DNA from: Hexactinellida sp. DTS-2022
Taxonomy: Eukaryota > Porifera > Hexactinellida
Assembly: GCA_028753945.1 (NCBI GenBank)
Contig: JAPNXP010000003.1
Span: 1,798,001-1,862,000 of the forward strand
Length of the DNA: 64,000 nucleotides
Direction: 5' to 3'
Below the pieces are notes generated by a model, which had not been told where the DNA came from, ran no database searches, and saw only the letters and a list, made by a program, of their open reading frames with translations. The position numbers and the translations under genes were made by a program. This document shows, piece after piece, positions 1-12,136 of this stretch; the first letter of the stretch is position 1, and each line of letters begins with the position of its first letter.

Positions 1-170
1 ATGATAATTTTCAACAGAATTAATATGTAATCATTTGGAAGCATCTACAATCTGTAATTCGATTGCGTAGAATACGAATCTGAATTCAAAATAACAATAT
101 GTCAAAAGGTTTTAATACATTGATCAATATTATTAGGCCTACTATAGTCTATTTTCAATGGTAAAATGTT

Positions 171-200
171 GGGTGGTCGAATACTTTTGTCCGGGTACTG
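171..200. mobile_element. terminal repeat of a Tc1/mariner-like element
   Basis: Read on the minus strand this stretch starts CAGTACCCGGACAAAAGTAT and is followed outward by TA. Two other ends with the same core (CCAAAAGTATT) start at 12137 and 63962, each also next to TA. This is the layout of Tc1/mariner ends with a TA target duplication. Only one end is visible; the rest would lie to the left, partly outside the window. No transposase is seen. Confidence 0.4.
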
Positions 201-888
201 TACAGCTGTGCAACTTACCGAATACAAGGCCAAAATAGAAGGCCAGTTTCTATTTTTAATGATATTCTTACTTATGTTAAATTACTCACTTCGATGTTTA
301 TAATAGCAATATTACCACATGAAATAACGAATTTACATTATTCGTGGTGAATTTTTCAATAATTCGCTGTCGGGTCTTGAATTGCTTCAATTCATCATCC
401 TTTCTTTTAGCGTCAATTTGTTTTTTTCGCGTGGTTTCAGAGAGACACCTTGCTAGATTGGAGAAGTAAACGTTAGAGATAGTAGTATTAATTAATCATC
501 GAGCGAAATTTACTTGAGTGTGCAGAGCAAATAAAATGAGCATCCCGATTCTGCGAAATTTCATTGAGCAACCTGTGACCCAAGATTTTCCATGGAACTT
601 TAAAACTTCGAATTTGAGATTAATAAGTGTCCAATATAGCGAAAGCAGTGTAAGTGTAATGGTTGAGAGCAGATGGTGGTAATGTCAGGCCATGGTTTAG
701 TGATTGTACATAGTTATTGGTCACAGGATCCTGCTTCAGCTTTCCGACCCATTCAGTACAACTTACTTTTTTAGCAAAGAATAGGAAATATATCCTGCAA
801 CATAAGTGATAATTTCTGCGGTATCGTTCGATAATAAAATATGGTCATGGTCTTCAAAGCGAGCTTCTGATATGAATTTTGAGACCTG

Positions 889-2918
889 TTAGTCTTCCAA
901 TTCCTCAGAGGAGGTTAGTTCTTCTACTCTCAATTCATTCTTAAGAATAGTTTTTAAGGAAATTAGAGACTCGGAGCGCATAACTTCAGTTAAACTAACC
1001 AGAAATCGACCACCGCTCATCTGTCTGTAATGAGAAAATCTCCTCTCAAGAGGATCGGTTTGAATCTCCTGTTAGTATATACTGATATCCAGCTGATAGT
1101 AGGTCAGAGCTTAAGTCAGCAATGGCACGATTAGTGAATGTAAAAGCTTTGAAAGTTTGCTTGGTAAGTCCGATGAATTGACTGGAATTCCAAGTTCAAG
1201 CCAATCACTAATTGCTCGAAGAAAATCTATTTTAGCTTTCGATACGAGAGCGTTTCCTATTCGCGTTGGGTGGGAGCGTTCCTTAGCATTAATTTAACTA
1301 CTAACCACCAGGCATGGATAAGTCGAGGAAGGCGATAGTGGTGTACTCTTCGGGTAAATATCTACGAATCGCAGAAGTGGTAGTTGGTTCAAATACTGCG
1401 AGAGCAAGTGGCACCGATTGCTTATTGTTTCCAGGATGGAGAACAGAATAAGATAACTATGGCGCTTTCTTTAGATGAGCATTCAAGGTTAAATCATGGG
1501 TGTGTATTTGGTGAAGATGAGACCAAATAACGAAGCCTGGAGGAATGTTGAAAATTGTATCTTGTAGATTAAAGATAAATTGTGGAACCTGGAAAAATCG
1601 GGAAGATATAAGATTATTTCGAATATTCTTATCTAAGTGTACTGTATCGAACATCAAGAAAATATGCTGAGCAGAATTAGAAGGGTTCTTGATGCAATAT
1701 TCTCTATTATCAAGAGGGAAATTCTTTACTAAAACTCTATATGCTTTCACGTTAGTTGAATGGTTGTCTGCAATTACTCCTCGAATGTGAAATTTTCCTT
1801 CGTTTAGGATTGAAATACAGTTCAAGATTCCATTGTAAACATCAAGGAAAGTAAGCTTAACAATAGGTATTGCTTTTATAACATAAGGAATAGTTTTCTT
1901 CAACGAAACGACCATGAAGCACAATATACTCTTGAACGTGTTTAGATTACCGTCACAACCGATTAGACTTTTTACATCGAATTGGACATGAGTTTGTATG
2001 TACATCTCATCTAGTAGGATAACAGCGTCATTTCCAATTAGTGATTTATTTCTAAGTGTACAGAGAGCTTTACTGCTATCGATTGTGTGTGAGTTAAGCA
2101 TTTTGAGTAAACGTTCACTAGGCAAAGGTATAAATTTGTTGAGAAGTTTGTAAGCAGCATTAGAAGTATACTTGAGCAGTAAAGAAAATCTTAAAACTAC
2201 TGAAGGATAGTGACGCCCACGGGGATGATAAAAACGCAACTTTATCAACTCTTTGATTACTTCAATATGGTAGTTGTGTGACGCATTTCTACAGTAGTTT
2301 GGGAGGTTAGTGAGCATGTCTAAGGAAGTCAATTTACATCAGCTGCTGTGGATATGTAGTCAGGAAGGGGAATAGGAGATTATTCAAAACTGAGTATAAC
2401 GTGCAAATCATTTCTTACATGTACACACTCTTGAATCACAGCTATTCCTGAGTCTATCTTGACTCGATGTGCAGTTACTCCAATTTCTGAAACATCAACT
2501 TGGAAGTTCCGGTATTCATCTGCTACTTTAATATAGGAGACAACACTTTCCTTGGTAATTACTGTATATTTATCCATAAAGAGAGACAGCTCATCTTTTT
2601 GAAAAACACGTTGTTTGGGAGACTTTCGCACTCTGATGGGAATAACTGATTGGCTTTTAGAAATAGACGAAGGATGTATAGTTGGAATAGGGTTGAGGGA
2701 ATAATTAAGTCGAACTCTTTCTTTACCAAGAGAAAGGTAAGAACTTTCGAAGTGATCGTACAAATCCTTGAGCTCTCAGTTATGACGAAATCCTTACGGT
2801 TAACAAACTCAACCCACTTAGAACGAAGGATATCTTTTTCTGGGAATTGAAATAAGGCTCTTCGAGGTCCTGAGGAGTATCCAGTCTTGCAACCAACAAC
2901 TGCACATTTAAAACCCAT
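889..2918 (-). pseudogene. P-element/THAP9-like transposase pseudogene (copy A)
   Basis: The family cuts and pastes P-type DNA transposons using an N-terminal THAP zinc finger and an RNase H-like core. The reading begins at 2918 with a THAP finger (CAVVGC, FPEKDILRSKWVEF); its closing Cys...His-Phe is split by a frameshift near 2770. A linker at 2763-2380 ends RNDLHVILSFE before an in-frame stop. The core at 2332-1457 contains LLDEMYIQ and MFDTVHLDKNIRNN. After another stop the carboxyl end continues to 889 and includes DPLERRFSHYRQMSGGRFLV, a hallmark of P transposases. Several stops and frameshifts make it non-functional. Family assignment is firm from motifs; exact break positions are approximate. 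Confidence 0.85.
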
Positions 2919-3070
2919 AATGCAGGCGGTTGATTAGTTTAGCTAATAACATACAAATTAAGAGAGGGTAAGATTAATTAACACAAGTTGGAGGATGAGA
3001 TTGTACCAGCATGTGTTGGCGAGTAAAAAGAAACATTTGTTCTACTGCAATGACAAGTAATAGTAGTAGT

Positions 3071-4135
3071 CACGGACTACTAGAATACCCGGACGGGCAA
3101 CTCGCAAAGTGTTGAATAAAAACTGGAGGCTGAGAGGCTCCAATATAAAAATTGGAAAAGCATTAGGTTTCCGGTTTCCAAATGTGATTTTTGGCATATA
3201 GGGGTAACTTTTGGCACCCGTCAACAATTTGAGGTTTTCACTCAAAATTTCTCACACCTCGACAAGTTAAGACGTCATTGTCACATTTCGAGAACCCTGA
3301 AAAGTCACTTAATCGCACATAATTCGCGCACTCTAAGAGATAAAAATCTGAAAATTTAATAGAACATGCACATTAATGATGCGGACACTTTGGGCACACC
3401 AGATTGCCAATATGCTTACTCATTATCACATGATGACGTAAATCACTAAATTTCACATTTTTAAATTTGACTATTTAGGCCTATTTACGCTTTATAATCA
3501 ATGTTAGAAGTGCATAAACCATACACCAACCGCGAAGCGGTTGGTGTGTAGTTGGGTTCTGCCGCAAAGCGACCTAGCAAGCGAGACGCCCTTGTCTATA
3601 TAGATATACTGTAGCATCAATCTATATAGATACTAGCATGCTTCGCGGCAGAACCCAACCACACACCAACCGCTTCGCGGTTGGTGTATGGTTTATACAC
3701 TTCTAACATTGATTATAAAGCGTAAATAGGCCTAAATAGTCAAATTTAAAAATGTGAAATTTTAGTGATTACGTCATCATGTGATAATGAGTAAGCATAT
3801 TGGCAATCTGGTGTGACCAAAGTGTCCGCATCATTAATGTGCATGTTCTATTAAATTTTCAGATTTTTATCTCTTAGAGTGCGCGAATTATGTGCGATTA
3901 AGTGACTTTTCAGGGTTCTCGAAATGTGACAATGACGTCATATCTTGTCGAGGTGTGAGAAATTTTGAGTGAAAACCTCAAATTGTTGACGGGTGCCAAA
4001 AGTTACCCCTATATGCCAAAAATCACATTTGGAAACCGGAAACCTAATGCTTTTTCAATTTTTAAATTGGAGCCTCTCAGCCTCCAGTTTTTATTCAACA
4101 CTTTGCGAGTTGCCCGTCCGGGTATTCTAGTAGTC
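3071..4135. mobile_element. two near-identical Helitron copies, tail to tail (1.06-kb palindrome)
   Basis: The left copy (about 3071-3594, plus strand) and the right copy (about 3633-4135, minus strand) are nearly identical inverted arms. Each carries the 3' hairpin ACCAACCGC-GAAG-CGGTTGGT type and a tail rich in GCGAAGCG. The right copy ends CTAG followed by T, the standard Helitron 3' end; the left copy ends CTTG followed by T. The spacer at 3595-3632 holds TCTATATAGATA twice. The shared short open frames in the arms are repeat sequence, not genes. The same family recurs at 40.05-40.73 kb, 47.57-48.09 kb and as a fragment at 11.9 kb. Confidence 0.7.
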
Positions 4136-4235
4136 CGTGTAGTAGTCAATAATATAAAAATAATTGTTGTGGTTTGGTATAAATAAATTAACTGGCCTTC
4201 TATTTTGGCCTTGTATTCGGTGGGTTGCATAGCTG

Positions 4236-5483
4236 TATATATAGTAGGCTATGCATGCATGCAATTCAACACGCTTAGAAATACCAAGATACACACTTAG
4301 GTTAGTACTATATAGCACAGTGGGAATTTAGGTGGAAATAGGATAAAATTATCATTCTCTTGAAACTTGAATTCGTGCTTACCAGTGAATTCAGAATATC
4401 AAATAACCAAGTAATGCATAATTTCATTCTGATCTAAGAAAAATTTTGGTTGTTATGACTATTCAAAGTATTAGATTTTTGACAATTGGAATTTCTATTT
4501 TGCGGTTATAGAAAGTTACTAATGCTTCATTGCATATTTTGAGAACACTGTTCTTCAGAATTACTTCTCTTTTGAATATTCTAATATACATGATTTAATT
4601 ATATATATTATATATCATAATAACATCTCAGTATAAATTGATTATGTGATGTGGCTAACGGAAAATATACGATTCGGACAATAAATTCTTGCTTAGTCCC
4701 CCTCCTTCAAGATGATGGGAAATATCGTGTCCAGGTTTATGCGGGGTTTTTTGTGTTTTTAATATAAAGTATACATATTTAACTTCAATATAAACCAAAT
4801 TCCAGATGCGCAAAACTTTGCCCACAGATATTTTCTTTTATTATTAATTAATTTATTAAGATAAGTGATTCAAGTACAAATTATACTCCTTCAATTAAAA
4901 TTATTTTTTATGCATAACAAGGAAGCTTCAGAATTTCTTAACTCGAATCCAGTGAGTTAGGGGCTACAATGAATTAGAATCTGACTAATATCAAACATTT
5001 AAGTGTCAATTTGATGAATTAAAGTTTAGCAGGGAGCTGAACTGTCGGCAAAATAGTGGAAATTTACTTTGTACATACTGAGATCTCAACAATACTGTCA
5101 AAACTAGGTTCTACTAGCTCTAAAACCTAGGTGATGTAATATTCTTATAAAATAGTTTCTAAATGCGCGAAAAGGCGCGACGTAGATTACTTAATAACTT
5201 TGAACCATATATATTAGGATTTTTGAAAAAATTATACCTTGTTCAAGAAATATAATCAATAATCATGGGTGAACAATAAAAAATTTGTTAACAAACCTAA
5301 AGTATAATTTATGATAGAATTAACATAAATTGTCTAGAACTACGTTTAGGTGAATACGTACATCATTTTTGATAATTCCATTCAGTTTGCAGCTACCGAT
5401 AACCTATATGTCAATAATACTTCATTAGAGTCTATATAGCATAGTTTTCCTATTTCCACTTCAGCCCTGAAAATTCCCACTGT
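4236..5483. other. intergenic, no gene seen
   Basis: AT-rich sequence with no coding signature or clear repeat structure on either strand. Confidence 0.5.
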
Positions 5484-5491
5484 GTATAGTG

Positions 5492-6610
5492 CAGTGGTAC
5501 TCAAACTGTGGTCCGCGACCCACTTGTGGGCCGCGAGGAAATTGTTATTGGGCCGCGGAAAGATCATGGAAGTTGTTCAATACGGTATTATATTTATTGG
5601 ATTTCAATCTCCAATTATTTGTTGTCATTGTACAATTGTGGGTATAATATCGAAATCTTCCTCACTTTCATTCAAAAATTATCAGATGATGATCACATAA
5701 TCTACATCCTAGAATGCTGCTATAATTTCATCAATCCTGGAAACATAAAACAGTAACGTGAAATTCAAACATAATTTTATCTTCCACAATACACTCCACC
5801 ACTAAAAGTAAAATTTCCATAAAAGTAGCAATATAGTGTCTAGAAAAATGTAGATTGTATTCGTAATATATGGGACATTGAAAAATTATGTCAGATTCTT
5901 TTTCTACGCATTTGAAATATCCATTGCAGGAGCCTTCACCTCTGTTAGCTACTGATTAGGTTGAAAATTACCATCCATTGCCACTATATGCCACTTGATC
6001 CCACCTTATACCATGTTGGCAATTGGAATAAATGTACATGGTGCCACCGGATGTTAATCTTCAAACTAATCAATATGATATCTATTTGAAAGCTCTACAT
6101 GGTTAATTGGATGCGTTGAACACGATTCTGCAATCAAAATGATCACATCTCATATAATTTGAAAATATTAGACTATATAATACTATTTCCAATAGATATT
6201 TTGGGTTGTTGAATACTTTTGGTATGGCTGTGTAATATGCAGGGTTTCATTTAGGGGGGGGGTGCATTTGCCCCCCCTTGGATCCTATGTGCCCCCCTTG
6301 GGTGTGAAAACACATTCATCAAAGCTGAATCCGCCCCCCTCACATTCCCAAAACTCTACCTTGCCCCCCCTTGCCTAAATGTCTGGATGAAACACTGTGT
6401 GTATGTTAGGTTGACATTAATTAGAAACGCTTTTTATTATTTACTGTCGATTATCCACAATTGATAATTCCCACCTATTTGCATCATAAATGTAGAAACA
6501 TTACAATAATCAAATTTACTAAGGTCGAGACTGCGCGAAAATACGCGAGGACGTGTAATTGTGATAACGAAATTATTGGTCCGCGACATGAAAAAGTTTG
6601 AGAAGCACTG
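5492..6610. mobile_element. non-autonomous hAT element
   Basis: The left end CAGTGGTACTCAAACTGTGG matches, in inverted form, the right end that finishes ...AAAAAGTTTGAGAAGCACTG; both are followed inward by a CCGCG-rich stretch. This is the common hAT end type. The flanking 8 bases are GTATAGTG on the left and ATATAGAG on the right (6 of 8 identical), a worn target duplication. No transposase remains. A second hAT-like element is nested at 6240-6397. Confidence 0.8.
6240..6397. mobile_element. short hAT-like MITE with poly-G/poly-C arms
   Basis: Ends are CAGGGTTTCATTTAG and the inverted CTAAATGTCTGGATGAAACACTG (20+ bases partly paired). G-runs just inside the left end pair with C-runs near the right end, so the element can fold into one hairpin. 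Flanking 8 bases match only in the last four positions. Confidence 0.6.
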
Positions 6611-6863
6611 ATATAGAGGCATCTTTCTTAGTTAACTCAATCCTGTTCTATTCTAACCCTCCTATACTGAAGCAATATCATAGCGTTAACCTTATAGTTA
6701 AAAAAGTATGTTAAAGACTTTAATACCCTGCATCGTATTCATATAATTGAACAAGTCTGTATTTCTACTTGTGGATTATTCTTTCGGACTAAGACGTACC
6801 TCGATTAGTACCTACTTTTTCTTGTTTCCCAGTAGATCTTGCTATAGCATCCCCTATATATCC

Positions 6864-7046
6864 CAGGGTTTGATACAGAAATTTTGCCTTTTGGGGGGGG
6901 GGGTAATTTTCCTAGAAACAGACTATTCCCTTGGATAAAGGAGCATCATATACATGTATAGGCCATAATAAGACAATTCCTGGATGGGGGCATCTTTCCT
7001 TGGGGGATGGGGAATTCCAGCTCCCCCCCTTCTGTATCACACCCAG
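6864..7046. mobile_element. short hAT-like MITE with G-run/C-run arms
   Basis: Left end CAGGGTTTGATACAGAA pairs with right end TTCTGTATCACACCCAG. A run of eleven or more G just inside the left end and C-runs near the right end repeat the architecture of the other G-rich MITEs in the window. No exact target duplication was found. Confidence 0.5.
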
Positions 7047-7054
7047 ATCCCCTA

Positions 7055-7475
7055 CCCAAAATAACAAATAAGCTTACTGAATGTCTAAATATGACGCTAT
7101 CATGATAATGCCTAATTACAAAAGACTTTGTTCTAAAATAATTTAGAGTTTTCTCCTTTTGATTTACAAAGTGTTGAGTGCAAGACACAACAACCACGTA
7201 GCGTTTTTCTAATTTTTTGATTTATTTTAATAGTATAGAGTAATAATTACGGATACCATATATGGGTATGTATATTTGATACGTCATTCTGGTTAAATCC
7301 TATGTGAAATCATTCTCAAAAGTATTTTAGATGTTTCTAGCGTATTTGAAAACCTTACTTCAGTTTATTCCATGACAAGAGGTAATTTATTTACGAGCAA
7401 TTAGAAAGTAAACACTGGCCTGGAAATGAATTGAGCAAATACTTGACTTATCTAGCCGTATAATATAGAATGGCG
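7055..7475. other. intergenic, no gene seen
   Basis: AT-rich stretch between a MITE and a minisatellite; nothing recognised. Confidence 0.4.
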
Positions 7476-7588
7476 TACATTTCGTCGCATGGACATTTCG
7501 TCGCGGACATTTCGTCGCATGGACATTTCGTCGCGGGCAACTCGTCGCATGGACATTTCGTCGCATGGACATTTCGTCGCATGGACGT
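7476..7588. repeat. 16-bp minisatellite, ATGGACATTTCGTCGC type
   Basis: About seven imperfect copies of a 16-base unit containing ATTTCGTCGC, some shortened by loss of CAT. The unit is much more GC-rich than its surroundings. A short open frame across it is a by-product of the repeat. Confidence 0.9.
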
Positions 7589-7810
7589 TTAGCCTTTATC
7601 AGCACTAGTGCATAAATAGGTTAATTAACATATCAAGTAGTATACTGCAGTCTTAACTTTAAAAGAATGAATTAATACAATTTAAAACTTGATTTATGTT
7701 TAATTAGAGACCATCAATGAATATTGTAGTAGATTATGAGAATTATTATGAGAATACTTTAATGATTATGACGTTAATAGCTGATATAATTAATTGAAAT
7801 TGAAAAGCTA

Positions 7811-8956
7811 TTAAACGTAAGTAGGACAGCGTTTCTCTGTTTTCGTAATTCGAGACAATATTGAAGATTCTCTCGTTTCTAGTCTTGCTACTTTTTGAAA
7901 TGCTTGAAATTTCCCCTCTTCCCATTTAACTACATTTTCCTCTTGTAATGATTGTTCTCTCTGCAAATGGCTCAAAAGTTTTATAAAATACGGGTGGGGA
8001 CAATTTATCCCAGACTTAAAGGCATTATGCCACCCTTCAACCGCGTTGTTGGTCGTGCGGTCCTAGATATTACACGAACGAACATGTTCCAGATTCTTAT
8101 TGGGCACGGTGGTGTCATTCTACTTTGATCCGGGAGTCTTCTACCCATGTAATTTATTTCAAAGTATTCCACTATTTCTACTGCAATAAGAGGAAACTGC
8201 ACCATTAGTATGACGAAGCAGTCAATTACATCACATTCTGGAACGAAGGCTAGAGCTGCTAACATTCTCATTTGGACAGCGAACTCTTCGTCATCCATAT
8301 ATTGAGTTGTAAGCCCTATTGACTGAATTTGCAGGTAGAGGTTTTGTGACAAATGAAAAAACCATCCGGTAATAACGGAAATAAATTGATCTTCTGAAGC
8401 ATTAATAGCTGCATTTTCGAAGTCTACCAAAATTGTTGTTGGGTTTAAATCTGGTTCGAGTTCTACCAATTGGCTAAAGAGTTTTATGTATGCAATTAAT
8501 CTCTTATTTGTCATTAGTGCATACATGCATGGAATTATATACCCATCCTTTTCACAATGAGTGTATATACCTGGAAAACTGGCTTAGTACTACTTTTTAA
8601 ATGTGCCAACCGCGAACAAACTGTTTGAATCACGCAGCAGCGTAAGCATTTGTCTAGTGCCAAATATCAGAAGTCTTTCAACATCACCAATCCCCGTATC
8701 AAATAGTAAGAATTGCTGTCCTTTTAAAGTAATCTTGAATTTTCATGAATTGAGATTTCTTCTGCAATGGGGATATTGTGAAATTTTCTGTACATTTTTG
8801 GCGACGGATTGTGCGCTTTTTAGAGTCAAATTTAGATAATTTAGATATAGTTGAGTCAGTCATTGTCTCCAATCCAGTAGCCAATATTGATTTAGTGCTA
8901 TCATTAGAGTTCATAGCTCGATGTTTTATTGTGTTCAAGCCTGTAACCATTTCCAC
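7811..8956 (-). pseudogene. Mutator-like (MULE) transposase pseudogene
   Basis: MULE transposases mobilise Mutator-type elements. From 8956 leftward: a linker (KSILATGLETM, KRTIRRQK), then DTGIGDVERLLIFGTRQ and FAVGTFKK, a stop, a frameshift, and the MULE core YIIPCMYALMTNK, TTILVDFENAAINA, FFHLSQN and LAALAFVPECDVID. A frameshift near 8050 precedes TTNNAVEGWHNAFKSG and a helical tail ending at 7811. The DFE, CFFHLSQ-type and TTNNAVEGWH signatures identify the family. The FLYWCH finger usually found at the amino end is not visible here. Terminal repeats were not found; a Helentron-like element abuts the 5' side. Confidence 0.85.
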
Positions 8957-8984
8957 TCTTGAACAATCTAGTTATATACTTATA

Positions 8985-10396
8985 ATAAGCGTTGAAAGCT
9001 AGCTTCTAGGCTGATTTTGAATTTTCATTAATTTGTTTACCTATTTGTGTAAACAACACAGGGTTGGGTTCAAGTACAATTTACTTAAGTACTTCTGTAA
9101 TTAAGTACATTTTTTGAGTACTTATACTTGTACTTAAGTACTTTCACCATTTTTCCGTTGTACTTGTACTTAATTACTTTCCTCATTTTTCTGAAGTACT
9201 TGCACTTGTACTTGGTACTTGTTACTCGTGACTTTTTTATCATTCAATACATTTCCAACACACATCATTGATGTTCCTCAAATCCCATCTCAAATAAAGT
9301 AGTGTTACTTAATACTTAGTATATTAGGAATTGTGTTCGTGTCAAGGACTACTGCTATTTTCAATTAAATAGATTTGGATGATACTATATAAACTATGTA
9401 TTTAGCAATTTCTACTATTAGTACGAGAGATTTATCATAAGAGCTTGGGAGTACTTGTACTTGTACTCAAGTATTTTCGTAATTTTTTCATTGTACTTGT
9501 ACTTGTACTTAAGTACTTTAAGTTTACCTGTACTTGTACTTGTATTGTACTTGAATATCTGAAAAGTAGTAGTACTTGTACTTAAGTACTTTCAAATGTA
9601 CTTGAACCCAACCCTGAAACAACAACAACAAATATTCATATTACAAATTTATAATTGCGAAATTCGGGTTCAGCATACTTGTTTACCTATAATACCTGTT
9701 GAAAGCAAACTTCTAGGTTGATTTTGAAATTTCATTAATTTGTTTACCTATTTGTGTATACAACAACAACAAATATTCATATTATGAATTTGAAATTGCG
9801 AAATTCGGGTTCAGCATACTTGTTGACCTATAATACCTGTTGAAAGCAAACTTCTAGGTTGATTTTGAAATTTCATTAATTTGTTTACCTATTTGTGTAT
9901 ACAACAACAACAAATATTCATATTATAAATTTGTAAATGCGAAATTTCGAAATCAGCATACATATTTACCTATAATACCCGTTGTAAACTAACTTCTAGC
10001 TTGATTTTGAATTTCTTTAATTTGTTTACCTATTTGTGTAAACAACAACAACAAATATTCATATTGGAAATTTATAAATGCGAAATTCGGGTTCAGCATA
10101 ATTGTTTACCTATAATACCCATTGAAAGCTAACTTCTAGGTTGATTTTGAATTTTCGTTAATTTGTTTAATTATTTTGGGTAAACAACAACAATAAATAT
10201 TCATATTAGAAATTTATAAATTCGAAATTCGTATTCAGCATACTTGTTTACCTATTATAACATTTGTTTACCAATTATAACATTTGAAACTTAGTTTATA
10301 TATCATATATTAATGAGGTATATTCCCCCATCACTTTAATACAATACGGACAAACAAACACACACACAACAATCGAGATTTAATTAATAATATAGA
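8985..10396 (-). mobile_element. Helentron-like satellite element (HINE type)
   Basis: Read on the minus strand the 5' end is TCTATATTATTAATTAAATC, preceded by A, followed by a (GT)n and TTTGTTTGTCCG stretch. Downstream lie about five tandem copies of a ~141-bp unit (starts near 9699, 9839, 9981, 10121; first copy at 8989), each with TTTGTTTACCTATTTGTGT and an ACAACAACAA microsatellite. A 5' end plus a core of ~150-bp tandem repeats is the design known from Helentron-associated interspersed elements. It has no coding sequence. A hAT element interrupts the leftmost unit. A partial relative lies at 62.66 kb. Confidence 0.7.
9059..9616. mobile_element. non-autonomous hAT element made of AGTACTT repeats
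   Basis: Perfect terminal inverted repeats CAGGGTTGGGTTCAAGTACA and exact 8-base target duplications AAACAACA on both sides (9051-9058 and 9617-9624). The interior is largely variants of GTACTTGTACTTAAGTACTT. It inserted into the ACAACA microsatellite of the surrounding Helentron-like element. Confidence 0.92.
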
Positions 10397-10436
10397 TTAT
10401 ATATATGATAATATTATATAATTATATAACTTAGAT

Positions 10437-10718
10437 CATAGGCGTCGATATTTTTGGTATCCTTTCAAAATCTTGGGGGGGCCAAAAAAGTGTATCTCTA
10501 TACCTCATTATTAATATTTATTCACAATTAACAATAAATTAAACAATTTGTTTTTGTAAAATCTTGCGAATAAATCTATAGAATGAATAGTCGCATTCAT
10601 TGTAAAAACAATAAATCTATGAAACATCGAGGTTTAGTAAACTGGGGGGTCCTGGGATACTCGGCCCCCCCAGTTATAAAAAATAGGGGGGCCTGCCCCC
10701 CCATTAATGACGCCTATG
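10437..10718. mobile_element. hAT-type MITE, CATAGGCGTC ends
   Basis: Ends CATAGGCGTC are inverted copies, flanked by exact 8-base duplications ACTTAGAT. Inside are G-run and C-run blocks (GGGGGGCC, GGCCCCCCC). No coding content. Confidence 0.88.
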
Positions 10719-10919
10719 ACTTAGATAATATATGTTCAATACACGATGAAATGATACGTGTTTAACAAAAATTAAGAAATATTGAGTCAGTTTTAAATAA
10801 AATAAAAGATAACTGGATGACAACTTTGGTTAACGTCATTTTAATGCGTATGTATATTGCTACCTGCTCTATATTTGGTATCCGTTGTAAGCGGCATTGG
10901 CCGTTGTAAGCGGCATTGA

Positions 10920-11400
10920 CCGGTGTAAGCGCGTTATGAGGACCCCAGCGATTTAGGCCCTTTTGGGACCCTCTGCTTTAAAACACTAGCGCAGGGGTGT
11001 GCAACCTGCGGGCCGCGGGCCATATGCGGCCCGCAACGCTCTGTGCTGCGGCCCGCGAAGCAATCCTGAACAATCACAGATCCTTCACTAAGGAACACAT
11101 ATGTGACCTTGTGACAATTATTATAATTTTGTGACATTATTTCTCTTAGTCAAAACACTTAATTATTGTAATTATTCAAAACTTAAACAATGTTTTCTTC
11201 TAATGATCTAATCTAAATCTGAAGATTCGAAAACTATCCGAATCGCGGCCCGTGAACAGATCTGAGAAGCACAATGCGGCCCAGGGTTAAAAGAGGTTGC
11301 ACACACCTGCACTAGCGTACTGGGGATGGAGTCGCTAAAACGCTAGGGTTTTAGAACAGGGACCTAAAACGCTGGGGTCTCCAAAATGAGCTTACACCGG
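10920..11400. mobile_element. small inverted-repeat element carrying a nested hAT MITE
   Basis: The left end CCGGTGTAAGC and the right end GCTTACACCGG are inverted, and both are followed inward by the ACCCCAGCG motif. Superfamily is unknown. A hAT MITE sits in the middle at 10992-11309. No target duplication was found for the outer element. Confidence 0.6.
10992..11309. mobile_element. hAT-type MITE with GCGGCCCGC interior
   Basis: Ends CAGGGGTGTGCAACCT and AGGTTGCACACACCTG are inverted. Exact 8-base duplications CACTAGCG flank it (10984-10991 and 11310-11317). The interior is rich in GCGGCCCGC, far above local GC. Confidence 0.92.
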
Positions 11401-11929
11401 ATCAGAAAATCAAGGGTAGGCTACGACCCGGAGCTCAAAAAATTGGATACGGTGCATCTCTGGTTTACAGAATGCCAAATTTTTTAAGCCCAAAGCGTGA
11501 TATATTGTCCTTTTAGGAAAAAAGTGTGAGTAATATATCATAAAGTGGGAGAATTATAAGTATGAGATTTTGCAAATAGGCTAAGTACGATAAGATAGTT
11601 AATGTTAAATTGTTTCAAGTATATATTATTTCCATTTTGGATAAAAATGATTTGTGGGGCGGGGTGCACTTTTGTGTATATGCATGAACACTGTCACACT
11701 GGCGTATAATAACTTATCAACTATGATGTTGTAAATAAATTTGAACCAATTGTAAAATTTGGTAATTGCGATAGATCCAGATATAATTATAACAAGCGCG
11801 CTTAGTTTGGAGAGCTACAAATTATGCCGCGTCGATTTCCTACATTAATACAAAGTTAGAGTTAAATCGAAAAAAATTGGGGTCATCTGGATAGATAAAC
11901 CTGGAGCCGATCACCTTAATGTGTTATCT

Positions 11930-12136
11930 CTTAAAGGTGCAAACTATGTGCGAAAAAAGTGACTATTCGTGATTCTGAAAATGTGACAATGACGTCATAC
12001 ATGGCGAGGTGTTAGAAATTTCGGGTGTAAACCTAGCTTATTGTCGGGCGCCAAATGCTCCTACTATATGCCAAAAATTAGATTTGGAAACCGTCCAGTT
12101 TCTCTAATCAACTCGGAACATAAAAACAAATATATA
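11930..12136 (-). mobile_element. degenerate Helitron fragment
   Basis: Similar to the middle and 5' part of the Helitron copies at 40.05 and 47.57 kb (shared GTGACAATGACGTCAT, GGCGCCAAA and GGAAACCGTCCA), but diverged and lacking the 3' hairpin end. Confidence 0.65.

Larger units (their letters stand above)
203..4235 (-). mobile_element. P-element-like transposon, decayed (copy A)
   Basis: The two ends are inverted copies of about 45 bases: the left end starts CAGCTGTGCAACTTACCGAA (203) and the right end, read inward on the minus strand, starts CAGCTATGCAACCCACCGAA (4235). Both continue into the same AAGGCCAAAATAGAAGGCCA core. A THAP/P-type transposase pseudogene on the minus strand lies between them. 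A related core (CACCGAGAAGGCC) occurs next to the second P-like copy at 42.3 kb. No clean 8-base target duplication was found. Two Helitrons have inserted on the 5' side of the transposase (3.07-4.14 kb). Confidence 0.65.

Noticed and set aside
3042..4186. Two matching open frames (MSENLKLL...) as a duplicated small gene
   Set aside because: They lie in the arms of inverted Helitron copies and are present only because the repeat is; no domain is visible.
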